This document shows positions 52,110 through 61,207 of a DNA stretch of 64,000 bases, one piece after another. A program made the translations under genes and the position numbers. Below the pieces are notes generated by a model that was given only the letters and a program-made list of their open reading frames with translations, had not been told where the DNA came from and searched no databases. Position 1 is the first letter of the stretch, and the number at the start of each line of letters is the position of its first letter. Source of the DNA: an uncultured Bacteroidales bacterium (GTDB lineage: Bacteria > Bacteroidota > Bacteroidia > Bacteroidales > CAIXZF01). The stretch spans positions 1 through 64,000 of the forward strand of contig CAIXZF010000097.1 of assembly GCA_903923925.1 (NCBI GenBank). The letters are read 5' to 3'.

Positions 52110-53348
52110 TCAGTTTGAGGTGAAAGTATTCTCCATTACCAGGGCAATTGTTCCCATTATTCCTGCATCTAACCCAAGTTCAGAGGTCACAATCTCCGCA
52201 TCCTCCCTGATGCGCGGAATGGTATGCAGGTTCATGGTATTGCGGATAGGGTCGGTTAGAAGCTTGCCGGCTTTCGCCATTTTACCTCCGATAATGATCA
52301 TTTCAGGATTAAAGAGATGTATAAGCGTTGCAATACCTTTGCCCAGATGCTCGCCGGCTCTTGCTAATAAGGTGGTGGCATATTGGTCGCCGTTTGTAGC
52401 AGCATCAACGATCATAGTTAGACTTATTAACTCTGGTTTCCCTCCACACTGTCTTTCCAGTGCTGTAGAAGCAGGACTGTGGATTTCCCTTCTGGCGATA
52501 TTCACAAGGGTTTTTCCGGAAGCAAGTGTTTCTAAGCAGCCGATTTTTCCGCAATAACATTGTTCGCCGGCAGGATCGACAGTAATATGGCCAAATTCGC
52601 CGGAAAATCCCGAATTCCCCGTGTATAATCTGCCATTTAAAATCATGCTCAATCCAATGCCGGAACCAATATTTAAACAGAGCACATTCTGCTTTCCTTT
52701 GGCTAAACCATAAATATTTTCACCTAATGCAAGAATTCTTGTATCATGTTCAATATAAGCAGGCATTCCAAGTGTCTCCGTAAAGATTGTGGCAAGTGGT
52801 TTCTTTACATCAGTAAAATAGCTGTGGCTGATACCTGTTTTGGTATCAATTAAACCTGGCATTGCTATACCTGCACCAAGGATTGTTGATTTTTGAATAT
52901 CAGAAGAATCGATAAGTTCCTCAAGTTTTGCCTTAAGAGCTGGCCTGATATCATTTAAGGTTTCTATACCACCGTTTATTATTTCAATTGGGTGCAAGGA
53001 TTCACAAAGCAGATTGAAGATCCCGATCCGGATTTCGGAACGGCCAATATTTATGCCAACAATTTGTCGGGAGGAAGGATTCAATCCATACAAACCGGGT
53101 CTGCGGCCACCGCCAGAAGCGGCCAGCCCATTTTCCATTACCAGGCCTTCTTCAATAAGTTCGTCGAGCATTTTTTTAACCGTAGGAGTACTCATTCCTG
53201 TATACCCGCAGATGTCTGGTATCGTTTTAACACCTTCACGATAAAGGATTTGAAGAAACCGTATCATTAGTGCCCCACGCCTGCTGGATTGCAATACCTT
53301 ACTTTTCTGTAGAAGTCGGTTTTTATTCATAATATCCGATATAAACAT
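52110..53348 (-). CDS. ROK family transcriptional repressor (NagC/XylR-like)
   Basis: A 412-residue protein. The N-terminal winged helix-turn-helix (about 20-95) has IPDICGYTGMSTPTVKKMLDELIEEG. The ROK kinase-like domain (about 100-412) holds the zinc motif CYCGKIGCLETLAS, AGIAMPGLIDTK and GSGIGLSMIL. Such proteins repress sugar operons and are released by a sugar or sugar phosphate. It is the first gene of the seven-gene glycan operon and may autoregulate it. A long perfect inverted repeat 57 bp upstream could be its operator. Confidence 0.93.
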   Translation of the reverse strand: MFISDIMNKNRLLQKSKVLQSSRRGALMIRFLQILYREGVKTIPDICGYTGMSTPTVKKMLDELIEEGLVMENGLAASGGGRRPGLYGLNPSSRQIVGINIGRSEIRIGIFNLLCESLHPIEIINGGIETLNDIRPALKAKLEELIDSSDIQKSTILGAGIAMPGLIDTKTGISHSYFTDVKKPLATIFTETLGMPAYIEHDTRILALGENIYGLAKGKQNVLCLNIGSGIGLSMILNGRLYTGNSGFSGEFGHITVDPAGEQCYCGKIGCLETLASGKTLVNIARREIHSPASTALERQCGGKPELISLTMIVDAATNGDQYATTLLARAGEHLGKGIATLIHLFNPEMIIIGGKMAKAGKLLTDPIRNTMNLHTIPRIREDAEIVTSELGLDAGIMGTIALVMENTFTSN

Positions 53349-53404
53349 TTGATTCTTTCATCAAATAACACCGGAAAATTACTATGTTTTTTTATATATA
53401 TCAA

Positions 53405-53452
53405 GAAACCACCGAATCTTTTTAAAAATTATTTAAAAGATTCGGTGGTTTC
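53405..53452. promoter_or_regulatory. 18-bp perfect inverted repeat between accB and the ROK operon
   Basis: GAAACCACCGAATCTTTT (53405-53422) is the exact complement of 53435-53452, with a 12-nt loop. It lies 34 bp beyond the accB stop and 57 bp upstream of the ROK start, and no run of T follows on either strand. It could be a terminator of accCB or an operator of the glycan operon. ROK repressors bind palindromes, but they are usually shorter. Confidence 0.6.
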
Positions 53453-53486
53453 GGTTATTTTAAACGGATCAGAACGAAAAATTCTT

Positions 53487-54002
53487 CTACTTCTCCGATA
53501 ATTCAATCAAAGTCTCGTTCACATTAACGGTATCGTCTTCCTTTACAAGCACTTTCTTCACCTTGCCATCCATTTTGGCCTTGAATTCCATCTCCATTTT
53601 CATGGCGGAAACAATAATAACTGTTTGGCCGTTCTTCACCGTGTCGCCAGGCTTTACCAGGACTTTCACAATTTTTGCGGGCATTGGTGTTGTTACCAGA
53701 TGTTCTTCGCCACCATTGTGGTCTTTGCCCTTTGTGAGCTTCAGTTTTGAAGACGAATCCTGAATTTCAATGTGGTATGAATTATACAATGCATTAACGT
53801 GGTAGGAGTTCTGCGAATTTCCCTGTATCATTTCGAGATTATAGGAGCGGCCAACATGGAGAATGGAATAAACCATATCCTCAACCATGGCCACATCAAC
53901 CTCATATATTCTATCATCGACCTTCACTTTCATGATATTTCCATTTTTCTCAATCAGGTCGACTTTTGCTTTGCGGTTATCAATTTTTATATCCAATGCC
54001 AT
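53487..54002 (-). CDS. Biotin carboxyl carrier protein
   Basis: About 171 residues (ATG at 54002; an upstream ATG at 54008 gives 173). The first 90 residues form a domain of unknown role (DIKIDNRKAKVDLIEKNG ...). The C-terminal biotinyl domain has the biotin Lys in SAMKMEME, and the end is EDDTVNVNETLIELSEK. It is the partner of the biotin carboxylase upstream (29-bp gap). The fusion of this N-terminal domain to the biotinyl domain fits decarboxylase/acyl-CoA carboxylase gamma-type carriers in Bacteroidota. No carboxyltransferase gene is in the window. Confidence 0.9.
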   Translation of the reverse strand: MALDIKIDNRKAKVDLIEKNGNIMKVKVDDRIYEVDVAMVEDMVYSILHVGRSYNLEMIQGNSQNSYHVNALYNSYHIEIQDSSSKLKLTKGKDHNGGEEHLVTTPMPAKIVKVLVKPGDTVKNGQTVIIVSAMKMEMEFKAKMDGKVKKVLVKEDDTVNVNETLIELSEK

Positions 54003-54037
54003 TTTCAATAAAATCTTTAAGTGTGAATTGAGAATTT

Positions 54038-55549
54038 TTAATCTACGCCAAACATGCCTCTTCTTCTGCCGAAGTCCTTCCAGGGACTGTGGCTCAGTCT
54101 GCGGGCAAGTGTGGGCTTATGTGCTTCTTTGCGTGAATGGTAATCAACAAATGCGGCTATCAGGGCCATGTCCTGGCAGAGGCCATCGCAATCGTCTTCA
54201 GAAAGCAGAAACTGCAGGTTATCCTCAATAAAATGGGTATTGTATTTTCCACTCACAAAATCAGGCGTACGCATAATTTTAGAAAGGAAATAAATATTGG
54301 TTTTTACACCTGTAATTTTGTATTCAAACAAGGCACGTTTCATTCTCATCAGAGCCTCTTCACGTGTTTTGGCCCACACAATGAGTTTCGAAATCATTGG
54401 GTCGTAATAAATAGGTATTTCAAATCCTTCATAAACATACCCATCATGACGAACACCCAATCCGAGAGGTTCAGAGATATGCTTCACGCGGCCAGGGCTT
54501 GGCATGAAATTCTGTTTTGTATCTTCAGCATAAATCCTGCATTCAATGGCATGTCCGGTTTGTTTCAGGTCTTCCTGTTTAAATGGGAGTTTGAGGCCAT
54601 TTGCGATGTTTATCTGTTCTTTTACCAGGTCAACACCAACAACTCTTTCGGTAATCGGATGTTCAACCTGTAAGCGGGTATTCATCTCCAGGAAATAATA
54701 CTTCAGATCGTCGCCAACAATGAATTCAATGGTTCCTGCACCATCATAATTCACTGCCTGGGCGGCAGCAACCGCATATTGGCCCATTTCAGCACGAATT
54801 GCATCAGTTAGCAGCGGAGAAGGTGTTTCTTCAACAACCTTCTGATGCCTGCGTTGCACAGAGCATTCACGTTCAAAAAGGTGAACAGCATTGCCATGTT
54901 TGTCTGCAAGAATCTGAAATTCGATGTGATGTGGTGATTCGATGTACTTTTCAATATAAACAGAATCGTTACCAAATGCTGATTTGGCTTCAGACTTTGC
55001 TCCACGAATTGAAGGAAGAATATCCTCTGTCCTTTTTACAAGACGCATCCCTTTACCACCACCACCGGCAGATGCCTTGATCATTACCGGCAAGCCGATC
55101 TCTTTGATGGTTTCCAATGCGAGATTCTCATCCGCTATAGGTTCAACAGTGCCAGGAACAACCGGCACACCTGCTGTCATCATTTTTTTCCGGGCAGTAA
55201 TTTTATCACCCATAGTGGAAATGGCATATTCTGAAGGTCCGATAAAAATAATTCCTTCTTCCTTGCAACGTTTTGAAAATGAAGCGTTTTCGGATAAAAA
55301 TCCATAGCCTGGATGTATTGCATCTGCATTAGAAGCACGGGCAACATCCAGAATCTTCTCAATTTTCAGGTAGCTTTCTGCAGAAGGCGGCGGCCCTACA
55401 CAATAGGCTTCATCTGCATAACGGACATGCAACGAATTGCGATCTGCCTCCGAAAAAACAGCTATTGTCCTGATTCCCATTTCTCTGCAGGAACGCATTA
55501 TCCTAACAGCAATCTCACCTCTGTTTGCAACAAGTACTTTTTTAATCAT
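54038..55549 (-). CDS. accC: Biotin carboxylase
   Basis: A 503-residue ATP-grasp enzyme that carboxylates biotin on the carrier encoded next. It has KVLVANRGEIAVRIMRSC, HPGYGFLSEN, the glycine-rich KASAGGGGKGMRLV, ECSVQRRHQKVVEETPS and MNTRLQVEHPITERVVG. It is longer than E. coli AccC by about 50 C-terminal residues, as in acyl-CoA/propionyl-CoA carboxylase alpha subunits of Bacteroidota. A -7 box lies 22 bp upstream. Confidence 0.96.
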   Translation of the reverse strand: MIKKVLVANRGEIAVRIMRSCREMGIRTIAVFSEADRNSLHVRYADEAYCVGPPPSAESYLKIEKILDVARASNADAIHPGYGFLSENASFSKRCKEEGIIFIGPSEYAISTMGDKITARKKMMTAGVPVVPGTVEPIADENLALETIKEIGLPVMIKASAGGGGKGMRLVKRTEDILPSIRGAKSEAKSAFGNDSVYIEKYIESPHHIEFQILADKHGNAVHLFERECSVQRRHQKVVEETPSPLLTDAIRAEMGQYAVAAAQAVNYDGAGTIEFIVGDDLKYYFLEMNTRLQVEHPITERVVGVDLVKEQINIANGLKLPFKQEDLKQTGHAIECRIYAEDTKQNFMPSPGRVKHISEPLGLGVRHDGYVYEGFEIPIYYDPMISKLIVWAKTREEALMRMKRALFEYKITGVKTNIYFLSKIMRTPDFVSGKYNTHFIEDNLQFLLSEDDCDGLCQDMALIAAFVDYHSRKEAHKPTLARRLSHSPWKDFGRRRGMFGVD

Positions 55550-55570
55550 AAGCGGTTATAAAATAGCTGG

Positions 55571-55578
55571 CAAAAATA
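55571..55578 (-). promoter_or_regulatory. -7 box for accC-accB
   Basis: CAAAAATA on the plus strand reads TATTTTTG on the minus strand, 22 bp before the accC start. Confidence 0.5.
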
Positions 55579-55728
55579 TGAAAACATTCACTGGGTTCAA
55601 CTCATATATATAAGATTGCCAATACAATTAAACCATTCCAGAAAGATTTTGTTTAATGGATAGCATTCAATTGAACTGAGAACTTGCTGAAAACAACTAT
55701 TTTTGTTTTAAATAATGGAGGAAATAAA

Positions 55729-56334
55729 ATGAGGAAAAAAATATTCTTTTTAGGTTTGTTCTGTACACTATTTGCCTATCAATCCTTTTCACAGTCGTTT
55801 TCAGGTGGCATACTTGCCGGCATTGCAGCCAGCCAGGTTGATGGTGATAACCACTCCGGATACACTAAGGCTGGATTTGCCGGTGGCGGGTATGTTAGCC
55901 TTACAGTGCGAGAAAAATGGACACTGCAAATGGACCTTGAATTTGTTATGAAAGGAAGCCATGCAACGGATTCATTAAACAATGTTTACGCTTTAAATCT
56001 TAATTATGTTGAGGTGCCTTTGTTGCTTCAATATAATTTTTACAAGAAATACATTGCACAGATTGGATTGTCTACCGCAACGCTTATTTCCCATAAAGAA
56101 ACTTCGAATAGCTATGATTTAACGGATGTTTCTCCAGAACTGGCTAAACAGAATGTTAGTCTGATTATTGGGCTTCGTTACCCTTTGGGTGAGCATTTCA
56201 CTTTTGATTTCAGAGCCAGCAACTCATTGCAGTCGATCCGGAAAGGAACTGCTGCCTATGGGTATATAAAGCGCTTTGGCAAATACGGGCAATATAATAA
56301 CTTGCTGGTGTTAAGCATGTTCTATAAATTGTAA
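55729..56334 (+). CDS. Outer-membrane beta-barrel protein (PorT-like family)
   Basis: A 201-residue protein from ATG 55729, where GGAGG lies 6 bp upstream; the upstream start at 55684 is not supported. It has a signal peptide (about 1-21, ending QSFSQ), then alternating aromatic strands (FAGGGYVSLTVREKWTLQ, LNYVEVPLLLQYNFY, IIGLRYPLGEHFTFDFRAS) typical of OmpW/PorT-like eight-stranded barrels. LNYVEVPLLLQY is common to PorT-type proteins. It is followed directly by ubiX. The exact role is unknown. Confidence 0.78.
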   Translation: MRKKIFFLGLFCTLFAYQSFSQSFSGGILAGIAASQVDGDNHSGYTKAGFAGGGYVSLTVREKWTLQMDLEFVMKGSHATDSLNNVYALNLNYVEVPLLLQYNFYKKYIAQIGLSTATLISHKETSNSYDLTDVSPELAKQNVSLIIGLRYPLGEHFTFDFRASNSLQSIRKGTAAYGYIKRFGKYGQYNNLLVLSMFYKL

Positions 56335-56335
56335 T

Positions 56336-56905
56336 ATGTTTAAACATCGCTTAATAATAGCAGTTACGGGAGCCAGCGGAGCAATTTATGCCAGGAATCT
56401 TTTTGAGAAGCTTAAAGAAATGCCTTTACAGATTGAACGTTGTGGGGTGGTTTTCTCAAATTATGCCAAACAGGTTTGGCAGCATGAACTGGGGAATGCA
56501 GATTTTAAGGAACTCCCCTGGAAAGTTTACGATAATGATAATATGTTTGCTCCTTTGGCTTCGGGTTCTGCCGGCTATAAAAATATGATAATTATACCAT
56601 GCAGTATGGGAACCATGGGGCGAATTGCCTCTGGAGTTGCCAGCGATCTGATAACACGGGCAGCAGATGTTATGTTGAAGGAGCGAGGTCGGCTGATAAT
56701 CGTACCTAGAGAACTGCCTTACAATCTCATCCACATTAACAACATGAAAACACTAACAGAAGCAGGCGCAATTATATGCCCGGCTTCACCGTCTTTTTAC
56801 AGTAAACCTCAAAGCATCGATGCTTTGGTTAACACCGTTGTCGACAGGGTGCTTGACCTTGCTAGTTTCTCCCTCGATACGTTTAAATGGAAGGAATACG
56901 AATAG
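56336..56905 (+). CDS. ubiX: Flavin prenyltransferase UbiX
   Basis: A 189-residue flavoprotein that prenylates FMN to give the cofactor of UbiD decarboxylases. Motifs are VTGASGAIYARNLFEKL at the start, NMIIIPCSMGTMGRIASG and RELPYNLIHINNMKTLTEAG. The start codon lies one base after the barrel gene's stop, so they are likely co-transcribed. The UbiD partner is not in the window. Confidence 0.93.
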   Translation: MFKHRLIIAVTGASGAIYARNLFEKLKEMPLQIERCGVVFSNYAKQVWQHELGNADFKELPWKVYDNDNMFAPLASGSAGYKNMIIIPCSMGTMGRIASGVASDLITRAADVMLKERGRLIIVPRELPYNLIHINNMKTLTEAGAIICPASPSFYSKPQSIDALVNTVVDRVLDLASFSLDTFKWKEYE

Positions 56906-56907
56906 TA

Positions 56908-57651
56908 TTAATGTTTGCTATTGATGTATTTGGCAAGTTCTTCAGTTGAACTTGAAAATGAAAATGCATCGTTCACTTTAAAGTAATTTCGTTTTTCTAT
57001 GCAATAATCGTAGGCATATTTTGCAATTTCCAGCCTTGAGTCTTCGAAGGAGAACAATTTCACAATTTCTCTTACCTGATCGGCTGAAAAACATTGTTTT
57101 GCTGCTATAACTTGTTTTGCAACAGTTACTTTAGTTGAATTAAAACTTTGTTTGCTGATAGCATCCTTTACCTGAACGAAATCGATATCTGTTACCTGGC
57201 AAGGTGTTGTTGTTGGTGGAGGTGAATGTGGCGGCGGAACATTCGGTAACTCAACTGGTGGAACAGGAACAGGAGCAGCGTGCAACCCATTTATAAAATC
57301 GTGCAGGCGGAATACATTCGAGAAATAGGCAAAGCTATCGTAAACATCATAAAAATTTTCTTTATCTGTAGTATTAGGGTAGGCTACTTCAACGAAATCC
57401 AGGCGATTATAATCGTTTACAAATAGTTCTGCAATGGCTTTTACCTGCTCTGTACTGAGGCAGAAGTCGATGGAAAGTTCTTTAGCTTTTCTGAGTTTCT
57501 GGGTTTCATTCTGAGAAGATGTAATAAGGTCGAATTTTTGTTTGAACTTAACACTCGGGAGTGGGCCTTCACAGGGTTTCCTATGCTGCCCAAAGCTGAA
57601 TAGAAAGCAGAATATCAGTATTATAACACCAGGAAAGTAATGTAGTCTCAT
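56908..57651 (-). CDS. Secreted protein with two DUF4476-like repeats
   Basis: 247 residues from ATG 57651, which is followed by a signal peptide (RLHYFPGVIILIFCFLFSFG). Two similar helical units can be aligned: FDLITSSQNETQKLRKAKEL ... VKAIAELFVNDYNRLDFVEVAYP (about 40-105) and DAISKQSFNSTKVTVAKQVI ... VREIVKLFSFEDSRLEIAKYAYD (about 165-230). A Pro-rich linker (VPPVELPNVPPPHSPPP) separates them. DUF4476 is a four-helix domain of unknown role in Bacteroidota. A -7 box at 57688-57695 supports this start. Confidence 0.8.
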   Translation of the reverse strand: MRLHYFPGVIILIFCFLFSFGQHRKPCEGPLPSVKFKQKFDLITSSQNETQKLRKAKELSIDFCLSTEQVKAIAELFVNDYNRLDFVEVAYPNTTDKENFYDVYDSFAYFSNVFRLHDFINGLHAAPVPVPPVELPNVPPPHSPPPTTTPCQVTDIDFVQVKDAISKQSFNSTKVTVAKQVIAAKQCFSADQVREIVKLFSFEDSRLEIAKYAYDYCIEKRNYFKVNDAFSFSSSTEELAKYINSKH

Positions 57652-57687
57652 AATTTCAAAGTTTACGTTGAATTGTTTAATGGAAAA

Positions 57688-57695
57688 CAAATTTA
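57688..57695 (-). promoter_or_regulatory. -7 box (TAAATTTG) for the DUF4476 gene
   Basis: CAAATTTA on the plus strand reads TAAATTTG on the minus strand, 37 bp before ATG 57651 and overlapping the longer reading that starts at 57690. Confidence 0.5.
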
Positions 57696-57716
57696 AAATA
57701 TTTTCCGGAATTGCTT

Positions 57717-58649
57717 CTATTGATAAGATCTGATTTTATTCATAAAACCAGCATAAGTAAGACGTTTTATTCCGGAGGTTGAAAAGAGAATATCAAACTT
57801 CTCCTCTGAGAGTTGTTCCCAATCTTCTTTGGACATTTCAGCAAAATAAGTCTTTGGTTCAAGCCAGTTATTAGGCTGATATTCTATCCCTTTATTGAAT
57901 GGACAAACATCCTGACAAATATCGCAGCCATAAATAATATCAGTTGCAAAAAGCAGAATTTCCGCTGGAATTGCGTCTCTGGTTTCAATTGTATGGTAAG
58001 AAATACATTTTCTGGCATCTACTTTCCCGCCTTCTGAAATTGCTGAAGTTGGACAACTCTCGATGCATTTGGTGCAATTTCCACAACTGCCGGAGTATAC
58101 TTCTTCGTCAGGGATTAAATCAAGATCGCAGATTATTTCGCAAATAAATGTAAAAGAGCCAAGTGTCCGGTTAATCAATAGCGAGTTTTTGCCAATCCAG
58201 CCCAGCCCGGATAGAGCCGCCCACGATTTTTCTGCTACAGGTGCAGAATCTGTAAATACCCTGTATTTGAATGGCCCGAATTTCGCTGAAATTTCTGCTA
58301 CGAGTTCTTCCATCTTTTGCTTCAGAACAACATGATAGTCGGCTCCGAGGGCAAAACGTGCGATCTTGTAATTGTTTACCGTTACGAATTCCTGGGAAGG
58401 TTTGTACTTATAAAGAAAGGAGATAACTGATTTAGCGCCTTCAACCAGGATTGTTGGATCCATTCTTTTTTCGGGATCTCTTTCAAGGTATGCCATTGTT
58501 GCATGCTTCCCTGCCTGAAGCCATTCGAGGAGCTTTGCAAATGGTTCTTCCAAAAGTCTGGCTCTGGAAATACCACAGGCAGAAAATCCGATTTCAGTCG
58601 CTTTTTCTTTGATAAAACCGGATATTTCCTTTTTTAAAGCTTCAGACAT
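57717..58649 (-). CDS. queG: Epoxyqueuosine reductase QueG
   Basis: A 310-residue cobalamin and Fe-S enzyme for the last step of queuosine synthesis in tRNA. DUF1730 (about 50-135) has RFALGADYHVVLK and FTDSAPVAEKSWAALSGLGWIGKN. The two clusters are in CGNCTKCIESCPTSAI and CDICQDVCPFN. It lacks the HEAT-repeat extension of Gram-positive forms. The ruvB gene lies 12 bp upstream on the same strand, a common Bacteroidota arrangement. Confidence 0.95.
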   Translation of the reverse strand: MSEALKKEISGFIKEKATEIGFSACGISRARLLEEPFAKLLEWLQAGKHATMAYLERDPEKRMDPTILVEGAKSVISFLYKYKPSQEFVTVNNYKIARFALGADYHVVLKQKMEELVAEISAKFGPFKYRVFTDSAPVAEKSWAALSGLGWIGKNSLLINRTLGSFTFICEIICDLDLIPDEEVYSGSCGNCTKCIESCPTSAISEGGKVDARKCISYHTIETRDAIPAEILLFATDIIYGCDICQDVCPFNKGIEYQPNNWLEPKTYFAEMSKEDWEQLSEEKFDILFSTSGIKRLTYAGFMNKIRSYQ

Positions 58650-58661
58650 AAAAATGGGTAC

Positions 58662-59693
58662 TTACTCAAACAGCTTTTTTTGAGGTCCGCTCATTGGCCA
58701 TTTATTCAAATGTTTATAAGCAAGCTCTGTAACTTCCCTCCCTCTGGGAGTTCGGGTAAGGTAACCTTCCTGTATCAGGAAAGGCTCGTAAACTTCTTCT
58801 ATGGTGCCTGCATCTTCGCCAACAGCTGTTGAAATTGTTCCAAGTCCAACAGGACCGCCTTTGAATTTGTCGATAATAGTTGAAAGGATTTTGTTGTCCA
58901 TTTCATCCAACCCGTTAATATCAACATTCAGTGCCGACAATCCAAATTGAGCAATGGCAAGGTTGATCGTCCCGTCGCCTTTTATTTGGGCAAAATCCCT
59001 GACTCTGCGCAACAAAAGGTTTGCAATACGAGGGGTTCCCCTGCTCCTTCTGGCAATTTCCATTGCAGCTTCTTTGTCGATAGGAACATTTAATATTGAA
59101 GCAGATCTCACAAGAATTTTCTCAAGGATATCAGCTGTATAATAGGACAGGCGGAGGTTAATTCCGAAGCGGGAACGTAATGGGGCAGTTAGCAATCCGG
59201 AGCGGGTTGTGGCACCAACAAGTGTAAACGGATTAAGTTTTATCTGTATGCTCCTGGCATTAGGCCCGGATTCAATCATAATATCAATCCTGTAATCTTC
59301 CATGGCAGAATAAAGATATTCTTCCACTACAGGTGATAAACGGTGTATTTCGTCAATAAACAACACGTCATTTGGCTCCAGATTGGTGAGTAATCCTGCC
59401 AGTTCTCCAGGTTTGTCGATTACCGGTCCCGAAGTTACTTTAACGTTTACCTCGAGTTCATTCGCAATGATATATGAAAGTGTAGTTTTTCCAAGCCCGG
59501 GAGGTCCATGCAGAAGCACATGGTCAAGAGCTTCACCTCTTTGCCTTGCAGCCTGAACAAAGATTTTCAGATTATCTATGATCTTTTCCTGTCCATAAAA
59601 CTCAGTGAAATCATTGGGCCTGAGTACTTTCTCAATTTCTTTTTCGGCAGGAGAGAGCTTATCTGCTTCAGGATCCAGGTTTGTATTTAACAT
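58662..59693 (-). CDS. ruvB: Holliday junction DNA helicase RuvB
   Basis: A 343-residue AAA+ motor that drives branch migration with RuvA. It shows the N-terminal [15 protein letters not shown], Walker [12 protein letters not shown], Walker [10 protein letters not shown], sensor 1 [13 protein letters not shown] and the C-terminal winged helix ([18 protein letters not shown]). The start has a -7 box 82 bp upstream. ruvA and ruvC are not in the window. Confidence 0.97.
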   Translation of the reverse strand: MLNTNLDPEADKLSPAEKEIEKVLRPNDFTEFYGQEKIIDNLKIFVQAARQRGEALDHVLLHGPPGLGKTTLSYIIANELEVNVKVTSGPVIDKPGELAGLLTNLEPNDVLFIDEIHRLSPVVEEYLYSAMEDYRIDIMIESGPNARSIQIKLNPFTLVGATTRSGLLTAPLRSRFGINLRLSYYTADILEKILVRSASILNVPIDKEAAMEIARRSRGTPRIANLLLRRVRDFAQIKGDGTINLAIAQFGLSALNVDINGLDEMDNKILSTIIDKFKGGPVGLGTISTAVGEDAGTIEEVYEPFLIQEGYLTRTPRGREVTELAYKHLNKWPMSGPQKKLFE

Positions 59694-59774
59694 TCTAAAT
59701 AAATTCCTTTAATAAGTAAGCAACTTTTTAAATATTTGAACTGTCTTTTCATCAGCAACTATGGTAAGTTAAGG

Positions 59775-59782
59775 CAAAAATA
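59775..59782 (-). promoter_or_regulatory. -7 box for ruvB-queG
   Basis: CAAAAATA on the plus strand reads TATTTTTG on the minus strand. It leaves an 81-base leader before the ruvB start. Confidence 0.45.
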
Positions 59783-59844
59783 AGCGTAAAACTCATGCAA
59801 TAATCTTGTAAAATTATCCTATTTTAGCCAACAAATATACTACC

Positions 59845-60693
59845 ATGAAAAAGATCATCACAGCCATCGACTTTTCAAGATGCTCGATACATGCACTCGA
59901 ATACTCCATTAACCTCGCCAATACTGTTGAAGCTGATATAGTTATGGTCTGGGTTGATGCTTCAGAATCAGACTCTGAAATGGCAATTGTAAGCAGAGAA
60001 CATCGTCATGAAACAAAACTTCAGTTCGAAGAACTTATCGAAAAATATGCTCCTGAACTGAAGACTGGGCAACTCAGCTATAAAATCCGCAAGGGCAAAG
60101 TATATCAGGAAATTTCAAATCAGGCAAAATACGATGATGCCATTTTGATTATCACGGGATCTCATGGTGTGTCGGGCTTCGAAAAATTCTGGATCGGCAG
60201 CAATGCATTCAGGATCGTTAGTTATTCGCCATGTCCTGTTCTTACAGTCCGTCTGGCATTCGATTTTAAACCTCAGATTAAAACAATTGTTGTACCTATC
60301 GACAGTACAGGCGATACCCGTCAAAAGGTTCCTTATATCGTTAGATTGGCCAAGTTTTTCGATAGTGAAATTCATATTCTTGCAATTTATTCTACTTCAA
60401 TTCAGGCTATCCAGAAGAAAGTTGATATTTATGTTGAGCAAACTGCGAGATTTATACACGAGCATGGAGTAAAGTTCAAAGCTGAAGTTATCCAGGCCGA
60501 CAATATAACCAATGCGATAATTACATATTCAGAAAATGTTGATGCCGATCTGATCAGCATCATGACAGAGCAAGAATCATCTGCAGCTAATTTCCTATTA
60601 GGACCTTATGCCCAGCAGATGGTAAATAATTCACCAATTCCAATACTGGCAAGCCAGGCGAAAGAATTTCAGAAGATAAGGGCTGAATTTTAA
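59845..60693 (+). CDS. Tandem-domain universal stress protein (first copy)
   Basis: A 282-residue cytoplasmic protein with two UspA domains (about 1-140 and 145-275). Domain 1 carries the ATP-binding signature G-x2-G-x9-G-S in GSHGVSGFEKFWIGS; domain 2 lacks it (TEQESSAANFLLGPYAQQ). It ends 11 bp before the SPOR-like gene. A near-equal length paralogue is encoded at 61208, so the pair arose by duplication. Usp proteins act in stress survival, with no known reaction here. Confidence 0.92.
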   Translation: MKKIITAIDFSRCSIHALEYSINLANTVEADIVMVWVDASESDSEMAIVSREHRHETKLQFEELIEKYAPELKTGQLSYKIRKGKVYQEISNQAKYDDAILIITGSHGVSGFEKFWIGSNAFRIVSYSPCPVLTVRLAFDFKPQIKTIVVPIDSTGDTRQKVPYIVRLAKFFDSEIHILAIYSTSIQAIQKKVDIYVEQTARFIHEHGVKFKAEVIQADNITNAIITYSENVDADLISIMTEQESSAANFLLGPYAQQMVNNSPIPILASQAKEFQKIRAEF

Positions 60694-60703
60694 TAAGGTT
60701 TAT

Positions 60704-61159
60704 ATGACAAAGCAGGCTGCACGATTATTTCTGTTTGTTGTATTACTTTCAGGCCTGCTGCATTCCCTGAACGCTCAAAACAATGTCTCCCAGGGGAAAT
60801 TGGAAATTATACAGGATTCCAGGATGAATTTACTTCTCGAAAAGCACATACAACTGAATGCTGTTATACCAGGTGTTATGGATGGATATCGTATCCAGAT
60901 TTTTTTTGATTCAGGTAATGAATCAAAAAAAAGGGCAGTCGACATCCGGGTCGATTTTCTCAATCGTTTTCCGGGTATTCCTGCATATCTTTCGTTTCAG
61001 GAGCCCTTCTTTAAAATACGTACGGGCGATTTCCGTTCAAAACTGGAGGCAGATGGTTTCCTTCAGAAAATCCTTCCGGTTTTTCCAAATGCATACATTG
61101 TACGCGACAGAATTAACTTCCCGCGCATCGAAGTTCCGGAAATCATCATGAACCATTGA
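60704..61159 (+). CDS. Secreted SPOR-like protein
   Basis: A 151-residue protein with a signal peptide (about 1-24, ending LHSLNAQ). The C-terminal half fits the SPOR fold: GYRIQIFFDSGNESKKRAV, then PAYLSFQEPFFKIRTGDFR and AYIVRDRI. SPOR domains bind denuded peptidoglycan at the division site. The core alignment is weak, so peptidoglycan binding is inferred. It sits between two universal stress protein genes on the same strand, with an 11-bp gap to the first. Confidence 0.78.
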   Translation: MTKQAARLFLFVVLLSGLLHSLNAQNNVSQGKLEIIQDSRMNLLLEKHIQLNAVIPGVMDGYRIQIFFDSGNESKKRAVDIRVDFLNRFPGIPAYLSFQEPFFKIRTGDFRSKLEADGFLQKILPVFPNAYIVRDRINFPRIEVPEIIMNH

Positions 61160-61207
61160 TTTTAGCATTTTCTTGTACTATATTTACCACTGCAAACACG
61201 ATTCATT

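Noticed and set aside
54137-54673. 178-codon open frame antisense to accC
   Set aside because: It lies fully within a well-conserved gene on the other strand and has no recognisable domain; the same applies to the antisense frames at 33420-33833 and 38044-38466.
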